Notes: generated by a model from the letters alone, not told the origin. Positions 34,928 to 44,429 are shown, numbered from the stretch's first letter. The stretch: DNA of 64,000 nt from JAUIAI01 sp041396585 (GCA_041396585.1 JAWKYG010000004.1:248001-312000); one strand, 5' to 3'. Translations and numbers: made by a program.

Positions 34928-35869
34928 TCAGAAACGCCTGGCGATCGTGAGCATCAGCGCCTGACCGATCTCGCGATGCACCAGGGGCTCGGTGGCCAGA
35001 CTGAACAAGGTGGCGCCAAGATCCATCCTCAGGCCGCTCGGACGATGTTCGAACACATAGCCGAGCCCGAGATACATGTCCGGCATATGCTTGCCATTGC
35101 CGGCCGAGGCACTGTCGCCGGATACATCCAGACCGGGCCCGATCAGACGCCCCTTGAAGCCCCGGCCGGGCAAAGGCCAGGCCACCCGCGCCGACCAGTT
35201 CGTCTGCCAGTCGCGCCCCAATACGCGTGGTGCCGATTCATAGCTGACGAACGGTGTGATCATGTTGTAGACCCCGGCATAGTCGACCGTCGCGTCGAAG
35301 TTCTGTGCCAGCCCGAGCGTGCGGAAGCTGACCCGCAAACCCGCCACATCGAGTCGCTCGACGGCCAGACCTGCCTGCAGGCGCGCGCCGGAATCGAGCG
35401 CGCGCACGCGCGAAACGAACAATCCGGCATGCGTGGCCGAACCACTCACATCGCGGATGTTCACATCGAACTGCGCAGGCAGCGACGGTACTCTGGCGAA
35501 GCTGAGCGCCATGCTTGCCGGCCCGGCGCGCCCCGAGAACCAATAGCCGTCGAGAAAGCCGCCGACCAGCCAGCCGGCAGAGGCGGAGACCGGAACATAG
35601 CGAGACAGGCCGAGCATAGGCACAGTGTTGGCAAGGCTGCCGCCAGTGACCCGACCGAGCCCGAGCTGCCATTGCCACTGTGGGCGCGCGAGATCGTGCG
35701 GGCTTGCAGGAAACGCGGCGTAGCGCATATCCATCGGCACTTCGAGGATGTGCTCGGCGACGTAGTCCACCGACTGTTCGGCCGAGGCGGTCGAGCAAAG
35801 CATCATGCCAATGCATGCGGCAATGTGCAGCCCGCGCCATTGGCTGCCGCCAGGGTTGCGCCCCGACAT
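34928..35869 (-). CDS. outer-membrane beta-barrel-like protein, unrecognised family
   Basis: A 313-aa exported protein with signal peptide (about 1-30, ending TASA) and many alternating hydrophobic/polar strands with aromatic girdles (WQWQLGLGRV, GWLVGGFLDGYWF, MYLGLGYVFEH), ending in phenylalanine (LTIARRF), the outer-membrane barrel signature. I do not recognise the family. The ATG lies three bases after the DedA stop, so the two are an operon. It faces the MipA-like gene across a 136-bp gap. A porin or lipid-modifying enzyme are both possible. Confidence 0.7.
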   Translation of the reverse strand: MSGRNPGGSQWRGLHIAACIGMMLCSTASAEQSVDYVAEHILEVPMDMRYAAFPASPHDLARPQWQWQLGLGRVTGGSLANTVPMLGLSRYVPVSASAGWLVGGFLDGYWFSGRAGPASMALSFARVPSLPAQFDVNIRDVSGSATHAGLFVSRVRALDSGARLQAGLAVERLDVAGLRVSFRTLGLAQNFDATVDYAGVYNMITPFVSYESAPRVLGRDWQTNWSARVAWPLPGRGFKGRLIGPGLDVSGDSASAGNGKHMPDMYLGLGYVFEHRPSGLRMDLGATLFSLATEPLVHREIGQALMLTIARRF

Positions 35870-35872
35870 CAC

Positions 35873-36532
35873 TCAGCGCTCGCCGGTGATGCCGGCTTGC
35901 GCCCTTGCCAGACGGCGATGGACCAGCAATCGGTGCAGCACCGGCAGAACGGACACCACGATGATCATCAACGTGATCAGACTCAGATGTTCGCGCACCC
36001 AGGCGACCCGACCCAGCCAGAAGCCCAGCGATATCAACCCCGCGCCCCAGAGCAGCGCGCCAAGCGCGTTGTAGGTGCCAAAACGGCGTGCATCCATCGC
36101 GCTCAGGCCCGCCAGAAACGGCGCGATAGTTCTGACGACAGGCACGAAACGCGCGATCGTGATCGTGAAGCCGCCATAGCGCTCGAAGAACTCGCGCGTC
36201 CTGGCCAGATGCCCGGGCTTGACCCAGCCACGCTCGAGCAGCCGACCACCCAGCCGTGAGCGGCCGATGCCGTAGTTGGTCAGGTCACCGAGGAAGGCGG
36301 CGATCACCACTACCACGAGCGGCACGGTCAGGCCGATCGCGCTGGCACCGAGGAACGCTCCGGTGGTGAACAAAAGGGAATCCCCGGGCAGCAGCGGCAT
36401 GAACACCAGGCCGGTTTCGCAGAATACGACCAACGCGACGATCGCGATCCCCAGTGGCCAGTTCTGCGCCACCAGGGCCATCAGCCCGTCGGCACTCGTG
36501 AACCACTGCCATGCTCCGGTCGTGGACATCAT
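35873..36532 (-). CDS. DedA-family membrane protein
   Basis: A 219-aa inner-membrane protein with DedA/VTT features: FMPLLPGDSLLFTTG in the first re-entrant region, the amphipathic linker GLLERGWVKPGHLARTREFFERYGG, and the conserved basic block ARFVPVVRTIAPFLAG, whose arginines are needed in E. coli DedA proteins, followed by GALLWG. Some DedA proteins are undecaprenyl-phosphate translocases or support proton-motive force. Two adjacent ATG codons begin the frame. It leads the operon with the outer-membrane protein. Confidence 0.95.
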   Translation of the reverse strand: MMSTTGAWQWFTSADGLMALVAQNWPLGIAIVALVVFCETGLVFMPLLPGDSLLFTTGAFLGASAIGLTVPLVVVVIAAFLGDLTNYGIGRSRLGGRLLERGWVKPGHLARTREFFERYGGFTITIARFVPVVRTIAPFLAGLSAMDARRFGTYNALGALLWGAGLISLGFWLGRVAWVREHLSLITLMIIVVSVLPVLHRLLVHRRLARAQAGITGER

Positions 36533-36843
36533 CGATCGATCCTGAGGAGTTGAACCCGGCAGCTTGGAGGCCCGCCCTTAACAGCTTGTATATGGACTCC
36601 CACCAGATAGCAAGAGACGGTCGTTGATTGGCGTCTTGGGTTCGCATGCAGCCGTATATCCGGCAACTGGAGTTGGACCGATCGTGGTGGTCCGTGCCGA
36701 CATGGAATCTGCCAACCCGGCGCCAATCGTTGGAAGCGGCTTGTGAGGGCCGGCTGCTACCGGCGATGACGGGTTGTGGTGCGACCAAGGGTGCCATGAT
36801 GGGCGAGTCGTCTTTGCGTAACGCGTGGTGGGGGGTACTGCGG
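36533..36843. other. non-coding region flanking the IS remnant
   Basis: No gene is supported. Base composition is lower in GC than the surrounding chromosome, and the text contains stop codons in all frames. It lies between the DedA start and the 3' end of the decayed IS110-type transposase, so it probably includes the DedA promoter and one end of the element. I could not identify the IS boundary or a target duplication. Confidence 0.4.
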
Positions 36844-37922
36844 TTAATGAGCCAGCACGGGGTGCTGGGTGTTCGTAATCGGTGTGCTCAACTCGGCATG
36901 GTGCTCACGATAAGGTTGTTGATCACGCAGCACCGCAAAGCACACACGGGCGAGCTTGTTGGCCACGGCGCGGCGCCTTGTTGCGTGAGCACCTCGACGC
37001 TGGATGTTTTGCCCCCAGTGCCCGATTGGTCCCGGGCTGCTGGCCCTTGTTCGTTCCCAGCACGTTGCTGATCGCAGCACGGCCCGTGCGCCGTGCACGA
37101 GTAGCATGCGCAGGTACTTGTCGCCGCGCTTACTGATGCGCCCCAGGCGCTGCTTGCCCAGGTGTTCCCTGGGGGTAAGCCCCAGCCATGAGGCGAAGTG
37201 ACGCGCGCGCTGCTGAAGTGGCTGACTGACCCTGCGGTAGCGGCCACCATGGCCGTGGCGGTGATCAGCCCACCAGGCACACTCATCAAATCCCTGTAGG
37301 CCGAGGACTGACGCGCCAGCCTGCCCAGGTCGTGCTCCAGTCGGTCGATCCGATCCTCGAGCTGTTTGATCTCGAGCACCAGCTCAACCAAGGTGGGCCG
37401 GATCAGCGCACCGACCGAGCTTTGCGGGTCGCGCAGCACGCCAGCGATGTGCTCGAGCCCGCGACGTGCACCTACCGGAACATCGATCCCAACTCGCGGC
37501 AGATCCCCCGCAGCGCGTTGATCGTGCCGTGCGCGTGGCTACCCACTGCTGGCAACTCGATGCAGGCCTTGCAGTGACTGTTGCTCCACGGACTTGATCG
37601 GCACCGAGCAGATGTCATGGGCACGATTGGCCTCGAGCATGCCCGCCGTATCGGCCGCATCGTGCTTGTTGCGCCGCACGTAGGCGAACATACTGCGGCG
37701 GCAGCAGCCAACCGAGTGACCTTGAGCCGCGAGCCTGCGGCCCCAGTAGTGGGCCGAGCCGCAAGCTTCCATCGATCTTACCGACCTCGCGATTGTGGAA
37801 GAAACGCGCTCGAAACTGCGAGCGATTCAGCCCTTGGTGGCTACGATCCGATGATGCTCATCGGCGATCATAAGCTGAAAAACGTTCTTGGCCAAATCCA
37901 CGGCAACGGTTGTAGCATTCAT
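36844..37922 (-). mobile_element. decayed IS110/IS1111-family transposase
   Basis: Starts at ATG 37922 behind AGGAGGGAG with ATTVAVDLAKNVFQLMIADE, the opening of IS110/IS1111 transposases, whose RuvC-like DEDD domain begins with that Asp. Further pieces occur in order in other frames: SMFAYVRRNKHDAADTAGML, IKQLEDRIDRLEHDLGRLA with a helix-rich middle, VPGGLITATAMVAATAGS, and the C-terminal SWLGLTPRE, ISKRGDKYLRMLLVHGARAV and VANKLARVCFAVL. At least four frame breaks separate them, so no intact transposase remains. Base composition is less GC-rich than its neighbours, fitting acquisition. IS110 elements lack classical inverted repeats, so the ends are not marked. Confidence 0.85.
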
Positions 37923-38045
37923 CTCGGACTCCCTCCTTGCTGGTTGACAGCCGACTGCACTTCCACGCGCATTTTGCCGGCTTGGCACGATGATGCCGAA
38001 GAATAACGGGCGGAGGGTCCATCCCATCATTAACAGGCTGTTGAA

Positions 38046-38472
38046 GTACCTCCAGGTGTGCGAAGCCCCCTCGTGAACATGACGCGGGTTCGCCCAGGCT
38101 GGCGCCGGCCTCGCGCAGCAAGTCCCCGCAGTACCGTACGATGGGGCGGGCGTCGTCTTCGCAATAACAGCCCACGGAAAACGACGTCTGCGGATAGCCG
38201 TGCCAGCAGCTCGATCGTTCGCCGGGCATCAGGCTCGTTCATCTCGCGCCGGTAGCCTTCTGGAACGCGCGTCGCTGGGCGTCGGTCTCGGCAGCGCGGC
38301 CCGTCGACGGTTTCGAAGCCGACGGCGCCAGGTTCGGATACCAGATGTCGTACCAGTTCTGCGCTGCGAACTGATCGCGAGGCACGCCGCGGGGTGGCCG
38401 GCGCACCGTGCCGATGCGCAACCCCTCGCCTTCGAGCCGGGGGCTTCCGAGTCGAACGACAAAGACACTCAT
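38046..38472 (-). pseudogene. DUF488-family protein, frameshifted, next to the IS remnant
   Basis: The N-terminus from ATG 38472 reads SVFVVRLGSPR, GLRIGTVRRPPRGVP and NWYDIWYPNLAPS, the start of DUF488 proteins. It continues in a second frame (MNEPDARRTIELLARLS) and a third (TSFSVGCYCEDDAR, then DLLREAGASLGEPAS), the family C-terminal half. In the block usually reading RCHRSVLR, two compensating shifts scramble the residues. The frame then runs into IS-flanking sequence at 38045, so the natural end may be lost. SD GGAG precedes the ATG. DUF488 function is poorly known. Confidence 0.7.
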
Positions 38473-38533
38473 CACCGTCTCCTGTGAATCAGCGGCCCCC
38501 GAGGGTTCGACCGACGGCCCGGCCGGCCGCTGT

Positions 38534-40141
38534 TCAGCCTCTGCGCCCGAGCGCCTCGATCAGAAGACCGTCACGCTCGTAGATGTCGTTCACGAAGCGG
38601 AACTCACGATCGGGACCGACGACGGCCGTCAGGTAAAGCAGGTAGACAGGCACATGGGCCGACAGATCGATGCGGGTCTCCTTGCCCGATGCAACGATAC
38701 TCCCGATTCGCTCCCGGGACGCCGTCGCAACGCCGTCCAGCAACCACTGGGCCAACCCGAGTGCATTCGAGACCCGCACGCAGCCGGACGAGAAAGCGCG
38801 CTGATTCTTCTCGAAGAGATCCCGCGACGGGGTATCGTGCAGGTAGACGTTGTGCTTGTTGGGGAACATCATCTTCACCTGCCCGAGCGCATTCTGCGGG
38901 CCGGGTTGCTGGCGCAGCCGGAACGGAAACTCGCGTGAGGAGTAGGCGTGCCAGTCGATGGCATCCGGGTCCAGCATGCGGCCGCCCTGATCGCGTACCT
39001 CGAAGCCGAGGCGGTGCACCGCTGCCGGATCTTTGCGGAACATCGGCAGCTTGTCCAGCCGGGCGAGGCGGTCGGGCGTCTCCCACCAGGGGTTCAGCAC
39101 CAGATAGGAGATCTGACCCGAGAATACCGGCGTCTTGCGATAGGTTCTGCCGACTACGACATCGTGCACACGCACGACACGATCGGCCTCGCGCGCCTCG
39201 AGACGGAAGTCCGCGATATTCACGCGTATATGGCGCTCACCGAGCACATCGGGCAGCCAGCGCCAGCGCTCCAGATTGGCACGCAGCTGATCCACCCGCT
39301 GGGAGGCGCTGCGATTCAGCTCGCGCCATGTCGTCGCGCCGACGATACCGTCGGCCTCCAGACCGATGCGGGTCTGAAACAAAGCGACCGCAGCCTCGAC
39401 CGACGCATCGAAGACATCGCGTGCCGGCTGCGGATCATCGAGCAGGCCCGTTGCCCGCAGACGCTCGCGCAATGCCTCCACCCGGGGCCCCTTGTCGCCG
39501 GACTTCAGCGCCGGTCCAGGCGGAATCGGCCGCCATTCACCATGTGCGAGCGCCTCGCGGTACACCCTCAGCATGTCCTTTAGAACCAGGTATTCCGGGG
39601 CCTTCGGCTCCAGGGCGGCGAGGCTCTCCGCCACCTTGCTGCCGTCAATCGCACTCGCCAGATGTGCGGCCAGATCGCGCCCCCGACTGTGTGCGGTCCA
39701 GTCTGGCTCGATCGACACCGGATCGACCTTGCCGCCGGTCAGATGGGCACCGAGGGTCAGATAGGCATCGGTGGCCAGCAGCTCGCGTGCCAGTGCGCCT
39801 TCATCATCACGAAGATCCCGCAATGCCCTGGCGTGATAGTCATCGGGCAGCAGACCATGCTCGTACGAGGCGGCGACCGCCTCCAGAAGCTCTGCGAGGC
39901 GAGCGCTACCTTGCGGCCCGGACCAGACCGGCTCGTGCTTCCTTGCCGCATAGAAGCGGCGCAAGGTTGCGAACGCATGGATCGTCTCACCGGCAAGGCG
40001 TGACGCCGACTCCTGGCTCTCCAGCGCCGCCCGCAAGCTGCCGGCCTCGGATCCGGTCGTATGGCCGGCGGGCATCGCCCAGGCGGCGACGCTGATCACG
40101 CAGGCGCTGAACAGACAGAGCAGGGAGCGGAGCTTGGACAT
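38534..40141 (-). CDS. YcbB/LdtD-type L,D-transpeptidase
   Basis: A 535-aa periplasmic enzyme that makes 3-3 peptidoglycan cross-links. It has a signal peptide (about 1-23, ending AWA), a helical N-terminal region (30-190), a peptidoglycan-binding domain (KSGDKGPRVEALRERL onward, about 215-275) and the YkuD catalytic domain. Catalytic motifs are HDTPSRDLFEKNQRAFSSGC, whose Cys is the nucleophile, and VRV after it. ATG 40141 is preferred over GTG 40147. It is the most downstream gene of an envelope-related minus-strand cluster with the phospholipase D protein. Confidence 0.95.
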   Translation of the reverse strand: MSKLRSLLCLFSACVISVAAWAMPAGHTTGSEAGSLRAALESQESASRLAGETIHAFATLRRFYAARKHEPVWSGPQGSARLAELLEAVAASYEHGLLPDDYHARALRDLRDDEGALARELLATDAYLTLGAHLTGGKVDPVSIEPDWTAHSRGRDLAAHLASAIDGSKVAESLAALEPKAPEYLVLKDMLRVYREALAHGEWRPIPPGPALKSGDKGPRVEALRERLRATGLLDDPQPARDVFDASVEAAVALFQTRIGLEADGIVGATTWRELNRSASQRVDQLRANLERWRWLPDVLGERHIRVNIADFRLEAREADRVVRVHDVVVGRTYRKTPVFSGQISYLVLNPWWETPDRLARLDKLPMFRKDPAAVHRLGFEVRDQGGRMLDPDAIDWHAYSSREFPFRLRQQPGPQNALGQVKMMFPNKHNVYLHDTPSRDLFEKNQRAFSSGCVRVSNALGLAQWLLDGVATASRERIGSIVASGKETRIDLSAHVPVYLLYLTAVVGPDREFRFVNDIYERDGLLIEALGRRG

Positions 40142-40275
40142 GGCCACGGCCGGAAGGGTTGATCCGGCGCAGGTTGTATCGCGAGCCGTGCAGAGAAGGC
40201 AATGCGCGCGCGCGGGGCAGACGACCGGCGGCGTGCGCCAACTTACCGGCGACGAAAGGGCGGGCGCTCAGACGG

Positions 40276-40371
40276 TCAGTCGCGCAGGCGCAGCTCGGCG
40301 CCCGGGGGCAGTTTCAGTGCTGCGGCAGGCTCCAGCCCGAGCTGGCTCATGCGATCACGAATCTTCGACAT
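40276..40371 (-). CDS. possible 31-residue ORF resembling the N-terminus of RidA proteins
   Basis: A short frame starting ATG 40371 and reading SKIRDRMSQLGLEPAAALKL, then PPGAELRLRD before TGA. The opening resembles the first residues of RidA/YjgF-family proteins, which continue with a 100-residue fold that is absent here. It sits 10 bp after the phospholipase D gene's stop on the same strand. It may be a truncated relic, a small protein or chance; codon usage is like its neighbours but only 31 codons exist. Confidence 0.3.
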   Translation of the reverse strand: MSKIRDRMSQLGLEPAAALKLPPGAELRLRD

Positions 40372-40381
40372 TGGCGAATCC

Positions 40382-41932
40382 CTATAACAGCCATTCGATG
40401 GGCAACCATGCCAACGCTGCCATCACAGCGCGCTGCCAGGCCCGCGTACCCGGTTCCGTCTGATGGGTGCGCACGCTGCCGTCGGCCATGGGCTCGTCCC
40501 AAACCATCGTGCCGTCGGCCCAGAGCCTGGGCTGGTAGCTGGCCTCGAGCATACGGTCGCCAAAGGCCTGCGCCATACGCTCGGCCATGGATGAGCTCTC
40601 GATCAGGAAACCCATTTCGCAATTGAACAGCGCCGAGCGTGGATCGAAATTGAACGAGCCGATGAAGATCCGGTCGCGATCCAGCGCGAATGCCTTGGTG
40701 TGCAGGCTGGCACCGGATATCCCGAGCGGCTGTACCTGCTGTTCGCTGATCCGCGTGTCCGGCCCGAACGGCTTGAGCTCGAAGAGCTCGACCCCCGCGC
40801 GCAGCAGATCGCGCCGAAACTTCGCATATCCGGCATGCACCACGAGCACGTCGGTGGCGCTCATGGCATTGGTCAGCACGCGCACCCGCCGCCCCTGCGA
40901 ACGCAATCCGGTGAGATAGTCGAGCCCCGCACCCGCCGGCACGAAATAGGCGGAGACCAGATCGAGCGAGCGATCCATGTCGCCCAGCAAACGGCCCAGT
41001 TGGGCGATCATCAGCCGCGACCGATCGACCTCGCCATGGCCCTTGGCGGGATCGTCGACCACCAGACGAACCCGGGTCCATTCCAGTGGCAGCTCGCCGG
41101 CCGCATAGCGGCGCGAACTGATCGTCGGATCCTTGCGCAAGGCCTCGGCATCGGCACTGCGCGTGATCTCATCGAGTCGGCGACGCAGATCGCGCAGGCC
41201 CGGGCCCTTGTCCAGGACGTGGTCGACATCGAGCACCGAGCGGCTGTTCCAGTAGGCATCGAAGGCGGCCGAGGTCTCGGCAATCACCGCACCGGTCGCC
41301 AGCACATCCAGATCGTGGAAGAACACTCCCTGCCCCACCTGGAAGTATTCGTCGCCGATGTTGCGCCCGCCCACGATCGCGGCCGCGCCGTCGGCGATCA
41401 GCGCCTTGTTGTGCATGCGCCGGTTCATGCGCGCGAAGTCGAACAGATAGCTGATCAGCTTCGGCCGACGCACCAGCGACGGATTGAACAGCCTGACCTC
41501 GACATTGGGCTGGGCATCGAGCGCGGCCAGCAGACCATCCATGCCCGAGACACCGATGTCATCGAGCAGCAGCCGTACCCGCACACCGCGCTGCGCGGCA
41601 TCGAGCAAGGCGGCCAGCAGCAGACTGCCCGAGGCATCGGCATGCCAGATGTAGTACTGCACATCGATCGAGACGCGAGCCGCCTCGATCAGCGCCAGCC
41701 GGCTGGCCAGTGCATCGCGCGGATCACGCAGCGCCAGTACGCCGGAGCGGCCGGGGTGCGCGGCCGAGCCCGCGAGCATCAGCCGTCCGAGCGGCGTTTC
41801 CCCGCTGGCCGCGATCGCGCTCACCGGCGCGCGCCCGACCGGGTCGGCGGGCACGAACCAGCTTCTGGCGAGCAGCACCGCGACGAGCACGGCCGCCGCC
41901 GTCAGCAGCAGCCAGCGAAGCAGACGTGGCAT
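40382..41932 (-). CDS. phospholipase D-family protein, cardiolipin synthase C-like
   Basis: A 516-aa membrane-anchored enzyme: an N-terminal hydrophobic helix (about 5-24) and two HKD motifs, HNKALIADGAAAIVGGRN and HTKAFALDRDRIFIGSFN, each with the downstream Gly/Ser-Arg/Phe-Asn that marks the PLD superfamily. Length and spacing match ClsC/YmdC-type cardiolipin synthases, which make cardiolipin from phosphatidylglycerol and phosphatidylethanolamine. A toxin-type or nuclease PLD is less likely because of the anchor and duplicated domain. It lies 14 bp downstream of a glutathione transferase gene, so it may be expressed with it. Confidence 0.93.
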   Translation of the reverse strand: MPRLLRWLLLTAAAVLVAVLLARSWFVPADPVGRAPVSAIAASGETPLGRLMLAGSAAHPGRSGVLALRDPRDALASRLALIEAARVSIDVQYYIWHADASGSLLLAALLDAAQRGVRVRLLLDDIGVSGMDGLLAALDAQPNVEVRLFNPSLVRRPKLISYLFDFARMNRRMHNKALIADGAAAIVGGRNIGDEYFQVGQGVFFHDLDVLATGAVIAETSAAFDAYWNSRSVLDVDHVLDKGPGLRDLRRRLDEITRSADAEALRKDPTISSRRYAAGELPLEWTRVRLVVDDPAKGHGEVDRSRLMIAQLGRLLGDMDRSLDLVSAYFVPAGAGLDYLTGLRSQGRRVRVLTNAMSATDVLVVHAGYAKFRRDLLRAGVELFELKPFGPDTRISEQQVQPLGISGASLHTKAFALDRDRIFIGSFNFDPRSALFNCEMGFLIESSSMAERMAQAFGDRMLEASYQPRLWADGTMVWDEPMADGSVRTHQTEPGTRAWQRAVMAALAWLPIEWLL

Positions 41933-41946
41933 GATGAAGCGCGCGC

Positions 41947-42609
41947 TCAGCCACCCGATGCCGACTGCGCGGCGGTGAGCGTCTCGCCGAGCTTCTCGTC
42001 GATGGCCCTGGCCCGGACATAGGCATCGCGCCCGACCAGACGCGCGGCATAGTCTTCGAACTCTGGCCGCTTGGGCATCGTGCCGAACTGCATGCCCCAG
42101 ATCACCTGGGCACCCACATAGACATCGGCCGCCGTGAAGGCGTCACCGGCCACATAGCTGTTGGCCGCCAGCGCACCGGCCAGGGTGTCGATCGTGCGTT
42201 CGAACGTGCCGTAACCCACCATGCGCTGCTGCTCCTCGCTGATCTGCACCTTCAGCACCCGATCGACCACGGCGGCTTCCACCGGGCCGGCCGCGAAGAA
42301 CAGCCAGCGGTAGTAGGCGGCACGATCTGCCGGCGCCGGCGCGAGCGCCGCGGCCGGGAAGGCGTCGGCGAGATAGGCGCAGATCGCCGCGCACTCCGTG
42401 ACCACCCGCCCGTGATGCACGATGGCCGGCACCTTGCCCATCGGATTGATGGCCAGATAGTCGGGGGATTTCATCGACGTGCCATAGGCCAGGATCTCCT
42501 GGCGATAGTCTGCGCCTGACTCCTCGAGCGCCCAACGCCCGATCTGCCCGCGTGACCAGGGGTTGGTATAGAAAACCAGCGGGCAATCGGGGGATTCGAT
42601 CAGCGCCAT
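41947..42609 (-). CDS. glutathione S-transferase family protein
   Basis: A 220-aa GST with an N-terminal thioredoxin-like domain (LVFYTNPWSRGQIGRWALEESG) and the conserved cis-Pro turn NPMGKVPAIVHHGRVVTECAAICAYLAD, then an all-helical C-terminal domain (TAADVYVGAQVIWG carries the hydrophobic-core Asp). The Ser in WSRG may be the catalytic residue. GGAGG precedes the ATG. Likely functions are detoxification of electrophiles or a dehalogenase/isomerase role. It is the second GST-fold gene here, with a hydrolase between the two. Confidence 0.93.
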   Translation of the reverse strand: MALIESPDCPLVFYTNPWSRGQIGRWALEESGADYRQEILAYGTSMKSPDYLAINPMGKVPAIVHHGRVVTECAAICAYLADAFPAAALAPAPADRAAYYRWLFFAAGPVEAAVVDRVLKVQISEEQQRMVGYGTFERTIDTLAGALAANSYVAGDAFTAADVYVGAQVIWGMQFGTMPKRPEFEDYAARLVGRDAYVRARAIDEKLGETLTAAQSASGG

Positions 42610-42669
42610 CCGTGGGCCTCCGATGAACAGATCATGATGTACAGCAGGTTTCGCACCTGTTGGTGAGGC

Positions 42670-43380
42670 TCACTCGCCGGCAATGCGATCGAGCAGCCCG
42701 GCCAGCGTCTCCGGCACGGTGATATGCGGATTGTGCGAGGCCGGGATCTCGTCATAGCCCCAACCCGGCTCGGAGCGAGCGCGCTCGGCGAACTGGCCGA
42801 AGACATCGCCCATCATCGGGGTGAGGCAGTAGATGTAGTGGCGTGGCAGTCTGGTCTCGCCATGACGCAGATACAGACGCTGGCGCACGGTCTCGATCGG
42901 CTGCGGATGACGGCGCGGCATGATCCAGTCGACATCTTCCGGTGCGGTGTCTTCCGGCAACGGGGTACAGGGTACGCGCCAGCCATCGCCCTGCTCCTGG
43001 GCACCGCGCAGCATGTTGGCCCGCCCGGCCTCGGGCAGGCGGTCGAACAGCGATTCTCCGTCACGCGGCACGAACGCATCGAGGTAGACCAGCTTGCGCA
43101 GACGTTCGGGCATGCGATCGGCCACGCCGGTCGCCACCATGCCGCCATAGCTGTGCCCGATCAGCACCACATCGCTGAGGTCTTCGTGGAACAGCACATT
43201 GCAGACGTCCCGAATGTGCATCTCGAGATCCACCGACGGGCTGGTCTGGTGAAAACGCTCGCCCAGACCGGTCAGGCTTGGCACGAACAGTTGATGCCCG
43301 CGGGCGCGCATCAGCGGATGCATCCGCTTCCAGGCAAAGCCCGACGACCAGGCCCCATGGGCAACGACGAAAGTGGTCAT
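42670..43380 (-). CDS. alpha/beta hydrolase (esterase-like, Ser nucleophile)
   Basis: A 236-aa serine hydrolase of the small-esterase type. It opens VVAHGAWSSGFAWKRM, with the nucleophile elbow GHSYGG at about 82-87 and the catalytic His in ASHNPHITVPE near the end. The layout resembles bacterial relatives of plant methylesterases and hydroxynitrile-lyase-like hydrolases. ATG 43380 lies two bases after the upstream GST stop, so the two genes are tightly coupled. Substrate unknown; a role in detoxifying conjugates is suggested by neighbours only. Confidence 0.9.
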   Translation of the reverse strand: MTTFVVAHGAWSSGFAWKRMHPLMRARGHQLFVPSLTGLGERFHQTSPSVDLEMHIRDVCNVLFHEDLSDVVLIGHSYGGMVATGVADRMPERLRKLVYLDAFVPRDGESLFDRLPEAGRANMLRGAQEQGDGWRVPCTPLPEDTAPEDVDWIMPRRHPQPIETVRQRLYLRHGETRLPRHYIYCLTPMMGDVFGQFAERARSEPGWGYDEIPASHNPHITVPETLAGLLDRIAGE

Positions 43381-43382
43381 GC

Positions 43383-44429
43383 TCAGATCTCCTCGGTAAA
43401 CAGACGCTCGCAGCCGGTATCCGCCAGTATCGCATCGACCTGCGCGCGCGCGGCCGGCGCCAGGGCCGCGTGCGCCTCGCGTAGCCAGCGCAGGCACTTG
43501 CCCTGGTAGGGGAATGCATTTTGCTGCCAGGATGCGCCCTCGACCGTGGCCTGCACGGTGTCATCCCCGGCGGCCAGAGCACGCGCATTGGCGATCATCA
43601 CCGGCACATAGGTTCGACCCGCTTCCTCCAGCAAGGCCCGCCACGTGGCCGGGGGCCTGGCGGCATCGACCCAGTCTGCGGGCCCGGGCTCCAGGCCGCT
43701 CAGATCCTCGACCAGACTCACCCAGGCATAGACCCTGGGTGCGGTGTCCATGGTGATCGACATCGGCGTCGGATCGAACTGGGCAAGCTGGGTCAGCTGC
43801 CCGAAAAAGCCGAAGTCCGAGGCGCCGGGCCGGTGCCCCATCAGATAGGGCATCTCGCGCAGATGGGCATCGAAGGCAGCCAGAAACCGCGGATAGCCGG
43901 CCTCGATGATCGGTGCGGTGACCGGGTTCGAGCCGACCACGCCGATCCGGCCGATCTGCCGCTCGGCGAACAGGCGGCTCTGCTCGGCGATCACGGCATC
44001 GGGACGGGACAGCCCGCGCCAGTGCGGCAGAACGCGCGCGGCACGGTCGATGTCGGCCGCGAACGCCCAGCGAAAGTGAAACATGAACTTGGTCAGCCAC
44101 TCGTCGGCGTAATCCTCGAGCAACATATCCAGAAAAGCGAGCGCCGGATCGGGAGGGATTACCGAACGACCCGCGAATTCGCGCTCGAAGCGCCGGATCA
44201 GCGGGCTGGAATCGGTGACCGGCTCGAGTGCTCCGCTATCGCCCTCGAACCAGAACGTGGGCAGCAGTGGCACCTTGGCCCAGGACAGCCCACGCCTGGC
44301 CACCTCGGTGGGGGTCAGAAAGCGATAGGGCAGATGCCGGTAGCGCAGCACAGCCAGCATCTTGCGCGTATACGGCGAACCCGGGGCACCGCCAATCAGC
44401 AGCGGGCCATGATGCGCGGCATCGGACAT
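43383..44429 (-). CDS. glutathione S-transferase-fold protein, long form
   Basis: A 348-aa protein with a GST N-terminal domain (LLIGGAPGSPYTRKMLAVLRYR, and PLLPTFWFEGDSGALEPVTDSSPLIRRFE carrying the cis-Pro) and an extended helical C-terminal region (DFGFFGQLTQLA contains the usual Asp). It is about 130 residues longer than standard GSTs; the extra C-terminal part (VYAWVSLVEDLSGL onward) resembles the long GST-like proteins seen in metagenomes. Glutathione binding is likely but unproven. It is the first gene of a tightly packed pair with the alpha/beta hydrolase. Confidence 0.85.
   Translation of the reverse strand: MSDAAHHGPLLIGGAPGSPYTRKMLAVLRYRHLPYRFLTPTEVARRGLSWAKVPLLPTFWFEGDSGALEPVTDSSPLIRRFEREFAGRSVIPPDPALAFLDMLLEDYADEWLTKFMFHFRWAFAADIDRAARVLPHWRGLSRPDAVIAEQSRLFAERQIGRIGVVGSNPVTAPIIEAGYPRFLAAFDAHLREMPYLMGHRPGASDFGFFGQLTQLAQFDPTPMSITMDTAPRVYAWVSLVEDLSGLEPGPADWVDAARPPATWRALLEEAGRTYVPVMIANARALAAGDDTVQATVEGASWQQNAFPYQGKCLRWLREAHAALAPAARAQVDAILADTGCERLFTEEI

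Noticed and set aside
28395..38045. The 14-mer AACAGGCTGTTGAA at 28395-28408 and 38032-38045 as matching IS ends
   Set aside because: Random 64-kb DNA is expected to share several 14-mers by chance, there is no transposase between them apart from the IS110 relic, and the flanks do not match.
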